DNA from: Mycobacterium sp. E2733
Lineage (GTDB): Bacteria; Actinomycetota; Actinomycetes; Mycobacteriales; Mycobacteriaceae
DNA: 64,000 nt
Direction: 5' to 3'
Assembly (NCBI RefSeq): GCF_001667585.1
Contig: NZ_LZJZ01000109.1
Coordinates: 20,870 to 84,869 of the forward strand
Shown here: in pieces, positions 62,320-64,000 of the stretch
Layout of the letters: each line of letters opens with the position of its first letter
Numbering within the stretch: the first letter of the stretch is position 1
Program-made: the position numbers and the translations under genes
The notes under the pieces: model-generated
Told to the model about the DNA's origin: nothing
What the model saw: only the letters and a program-made list of their open reading frames with translations
Database searches by the model: none

Positions 62320-63063
62320 CTACGACGCGTGCAGCCCGCACTCGGTTTTCGACAGCCCCTGCCAGCGCCCGCTGCGCGGGTCGGCACCCGCGAGCGGCTT
62401 CGCCGTGCACGGAGCGCAGCCGATCGACGGATATCCATCGTAGACAAGCGGATTGACCAGCACGTCATGCTCGTCGATGTAGTTCTGCATGTCCTCGTCG
62501 GTCCACGTCGCCAGGGGGTTGATCTTCACCAGCTTGAAGCCCTCGTCGAAGCCGATCACCGGGGTGTTGGCACGGGTTTTCGCTTCACTTCGGCGTAACC
62601 CGGTCACCCAGGCGGAGTATCCGCTCAGGGCCCTGCGCAGCGGCAAGACCTTGCGCAACCGGCAGCACTCGCCGGGGTCGCGGCCGAAGAGGTTCTTCCC
62701 CAGCAGCTGGTCCTGCTCGGCCACCGTCTGCTCGGGAGTGATGTTGAGTACGTGTATGTCGTAGACCGACTCGACCGCGTCCCTGGTTCCGATGGTTTCG
62801 GCGAAGTGATAGCCGGTGTCCAGGAAGACCACCGGGACACCCGGCCGAACCTTGGCGGCCAGATCGATCAGGACGGCCTCCTGCATGCTGGAGGTCAGCA
62901 CGTAGTTGCAGGTGGCCCAGCCGCGGGGCCCGTTGACGCCGCCGAAATTCTCATCGGTCCAACGCAACACCTCGGTCGCGCTGGCGCCCTCGAGCTCCGC
63001 AGCGCCACGCGCGGCCAGGTCCCGCAGTTCGGCTTCGGTCCGTTTCGTTGCCTGCTCACTCAT
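62320..63063 (-). CDS. cysH: Adenylyl-sulfate (APS) reductase
   Basis: A 247-residue assimilatory reductase that turns APS into sulfite using thioredoxin. The four iron-sulfur Cys typical of APS-type enzymes are present: the pair in 'GECCRLRK' (about 132-139) and the pair in 'SIGCAPCTAKP' (about 214-224). The catalytic Cys is in the C-terminal ECGLH motif. These Cys distinguish it from PAPS-specific CysH. Start overlaps the sirA stop by four bases, so both are translated from one transcript. Matches Rv2392. Confidence 0.95.
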   Translation of the reverse strand: MSEQATKRTEAELRDLAARGAAELEGASATEVLRWTDENFGGVNGPRGWATCNYVLTSSMQEAVLIDLAAKVRPGVPVVFLDTGYHFAETIGTRDAVESVYDIHVLNITPEQTVAEQDQLLGKNLFGRDPGECCRLRKVLPLRRALSGYSAWVTGLRRSEAKTRANTPVIGFDEGFKLVKINPLATWTDEDMQNYIDEHDVLVNPLVYDGYPSIGCAPCTAKPLAGADPRSGRWQGLSKTECGLHAS

Positions 63064-64000
63064 CTCAAATCGTCCTCATCCGCCCGAATCGCCCACTGCG
63101 CGAACCGTTCTCCCGCACTGCGGTGTTTGATGAAGTTGCGTACCACCCGGTCGATATAGTCGCCCAACTCGTCACTGGTGACCTTGTGCTGGCGCAGCTT
63201 TCGTCCGAATCCGCTGTCCAGACCGAGGCTGCCGCCCAAGTGCACCTGAAAGCCCTCGACGGAGCCCCCGTGACCGTCGTCAACCATTTGGCCCTTGAAG
63301 CCGATGTCGGCCACTTGAATTCGCGCACACGAGTTGGGACAGCCGTTGATGTTGACCGTGATCGGCACGTCGAGCACAGAGTTGAGGTCCTCGAGCCGGC
63401 GTTCCAGCTCGGGCACCAAGGCCTGGGCCTTGCCCCGGGTTTCGGCGAACGACAACTTGCAGTATTCGATCCCGGTGCAGGCCATCAGGTTTCGGCGCCA
63501 CGAGGACGGTTTCGTCTGCAGCCCGAGCGCCTCCAGGCCCGCGAGCACATCGTCGAGTTTGTTGTCGGCTATGTCGAGGATGACCAGCTTCTGGTACGGG
63601 GTGAACCGGATGCGGTCCGAGCCGGCCCGGTCCATCAGGTCGGCGACGGCCGAGAGGATGGTGCCCGAGACCCGTCCGGCGATCGGAGCCGCCCCGACGG
63701 CGTTGAGCCCGTTCTTGAGCCGCTGCACCCCGATGTGGTCGATCGGGTGCTTGAGCGGCTCGGGGGCCGGGCCGTCGATCAGGGGCCGCTTGAGGTACTC
63801 GGTTTCGAGGACCTCCCGGAATTTTTCGATGCCCCAGTCCTTGATCAAGAACTTCAGCCGGGCCTTGGACCGCAGCCGCCGGTAGCCGTAGTCGCGGAAT
63901 ATCGACGTCACGGCCTCCCACACCTCGGGCACCTCGTCGAGCGGTACCCAGGCGCCGACCCGCTGGGCCAGCATAGGGTTGGTGGACAGGCCGCCGCCGA
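63060..64000 (-). CDS. sirA: Ferredoxin-dependent sulfite reductase (5' end beyond window)
   Basis: The C-terminal 313 residues or so of a siroheme/[4Fe-4S] sulfite reductase; the frame stays open to base 64000 (GGLSTNPMLAQ...), so the Met at 63974 is not the start. Cluster Cys are in 'ACTGIEYCKL' (C-x5-C) and 'NGCPNSCAR' (C-x3-C), the standard sulfite/nitrite reductase pattern. It reduces sulfite to sulfide for cysteine synthesis. It overlaps cysH by four bases. In M. tuberculosis the equivalent is Rv2391, once called nirA. Any regulatory leader of this operon lies outside the window. Confidence 0.94.
   Translation of the reverse strand, partial: GGGLSTNPMLAQRVGAWVPLDEVPEVWEAVTSIFRDYGYRRLRSKARLKFLIKDWGIEKFREVLETEYLKRPLIDGPAPEPLKHPIDHIGVQRLKNGLNAVGAAPIAGRVSGTILSAVADLMDRAGSDRIRFTPYQKLVILDIADNKLDDVLAGLEALGLQTKPSSWRRNLMACTGIEYCKLSFAETRGKAQALVPELERRLEDLNSVLDVPITVNINGCPNSCARIQVADIGFKGQMVDDGHGGSVEGFQVHLGGSLGLDSGFGRKLRQHKVTSDELGDYIDRVVRNFIKHRSAGERFAQWAIRADEDDLR

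Overview
The window is chromosomal DNA of a nontuberculous Mycobacterium, probably a slow grower. The evidence is the uniformly high GC, the many GTG starts, the mycobacteria-specific families (MmpL/MmpS, PapA, FAAL-type FadD, LppR, UsfY, GpgP/OctT), and a backbone gene order matching, in inverted orientation, the M. tuberculosis stretch from about Rv2436 (rbsK) to Rv2391 (sirA). The species cannot be fixed from sequence alone. M. tuberculosis comparisons are from memory of its gene order, not from a search.

Left backbone (1-13.4 kb): a partial GntR regulator; ribokinase; a broken cation-efflux gene; a receptor-type nucleotide cyclase with degenerate catalytic residues, coupled to an MscS channel carrying a cNMP-binding domain; proA; a MoxR ATPase/VWA pair; then a tightly overlapping run nadD-rsfS-gpgP-octT-degV. 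gpgP and octT belong to methylglucose lipopolysaccharide synthesis.

Lipid island (13.4-39.8 kb): M. tuberculosis has only eis between degV and comEA. Here about 26 kb of lipid genes sit in that place. First come an MmpS/MmpL pair and a DapB-like reductase. Next is a five-gene cluster, papA-mmpL-chp2-like acyltransferase-fadD on the minus strand with a divergent 10.9-kb bimodular PKS on the plus strand, in the order known for trehalose polyphleate (TPP) loci. Both PKS acyltransferase domains look malonyl-specific, which fits straight-chain phleic acids rather than methyl-branched mycolipenates. A minus-strand operon of two acyl-CoA dehydrogenases and a PPOX/FMN-type protein closes the island.

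Right backbone (39.8-64 kb): comEA, comEC and holA; rpsT; a circularly permuted ATP-grasp/alpha-E/transglutaminase trio; a membrane protein; an RNase Z-like hydrolase; a CBS protein; a PemK-like protein; lepA; two tandem LppR-type lipoproteins, the second carrying a relic of the lepA 3' end; trehalase; an FAD monooxygenase; then the sulfate-assimilation genes subI-cysT-cysW-cysA (plus strand) and sirA-cysH (minus strand) around a UsfY-like gene. Upstream of subI is an apparently leaderless 18-codon ORF ending His-Cys-Cys-Arg, followed by a sequence that can pair with the subI Shine-Dalgarno: a cysteine-responsive attenuator.

No tRNA, rRNA, CRISPR array, insertion sequence or prophage was seen. 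No stretch over about 300 bases lacks a gene.
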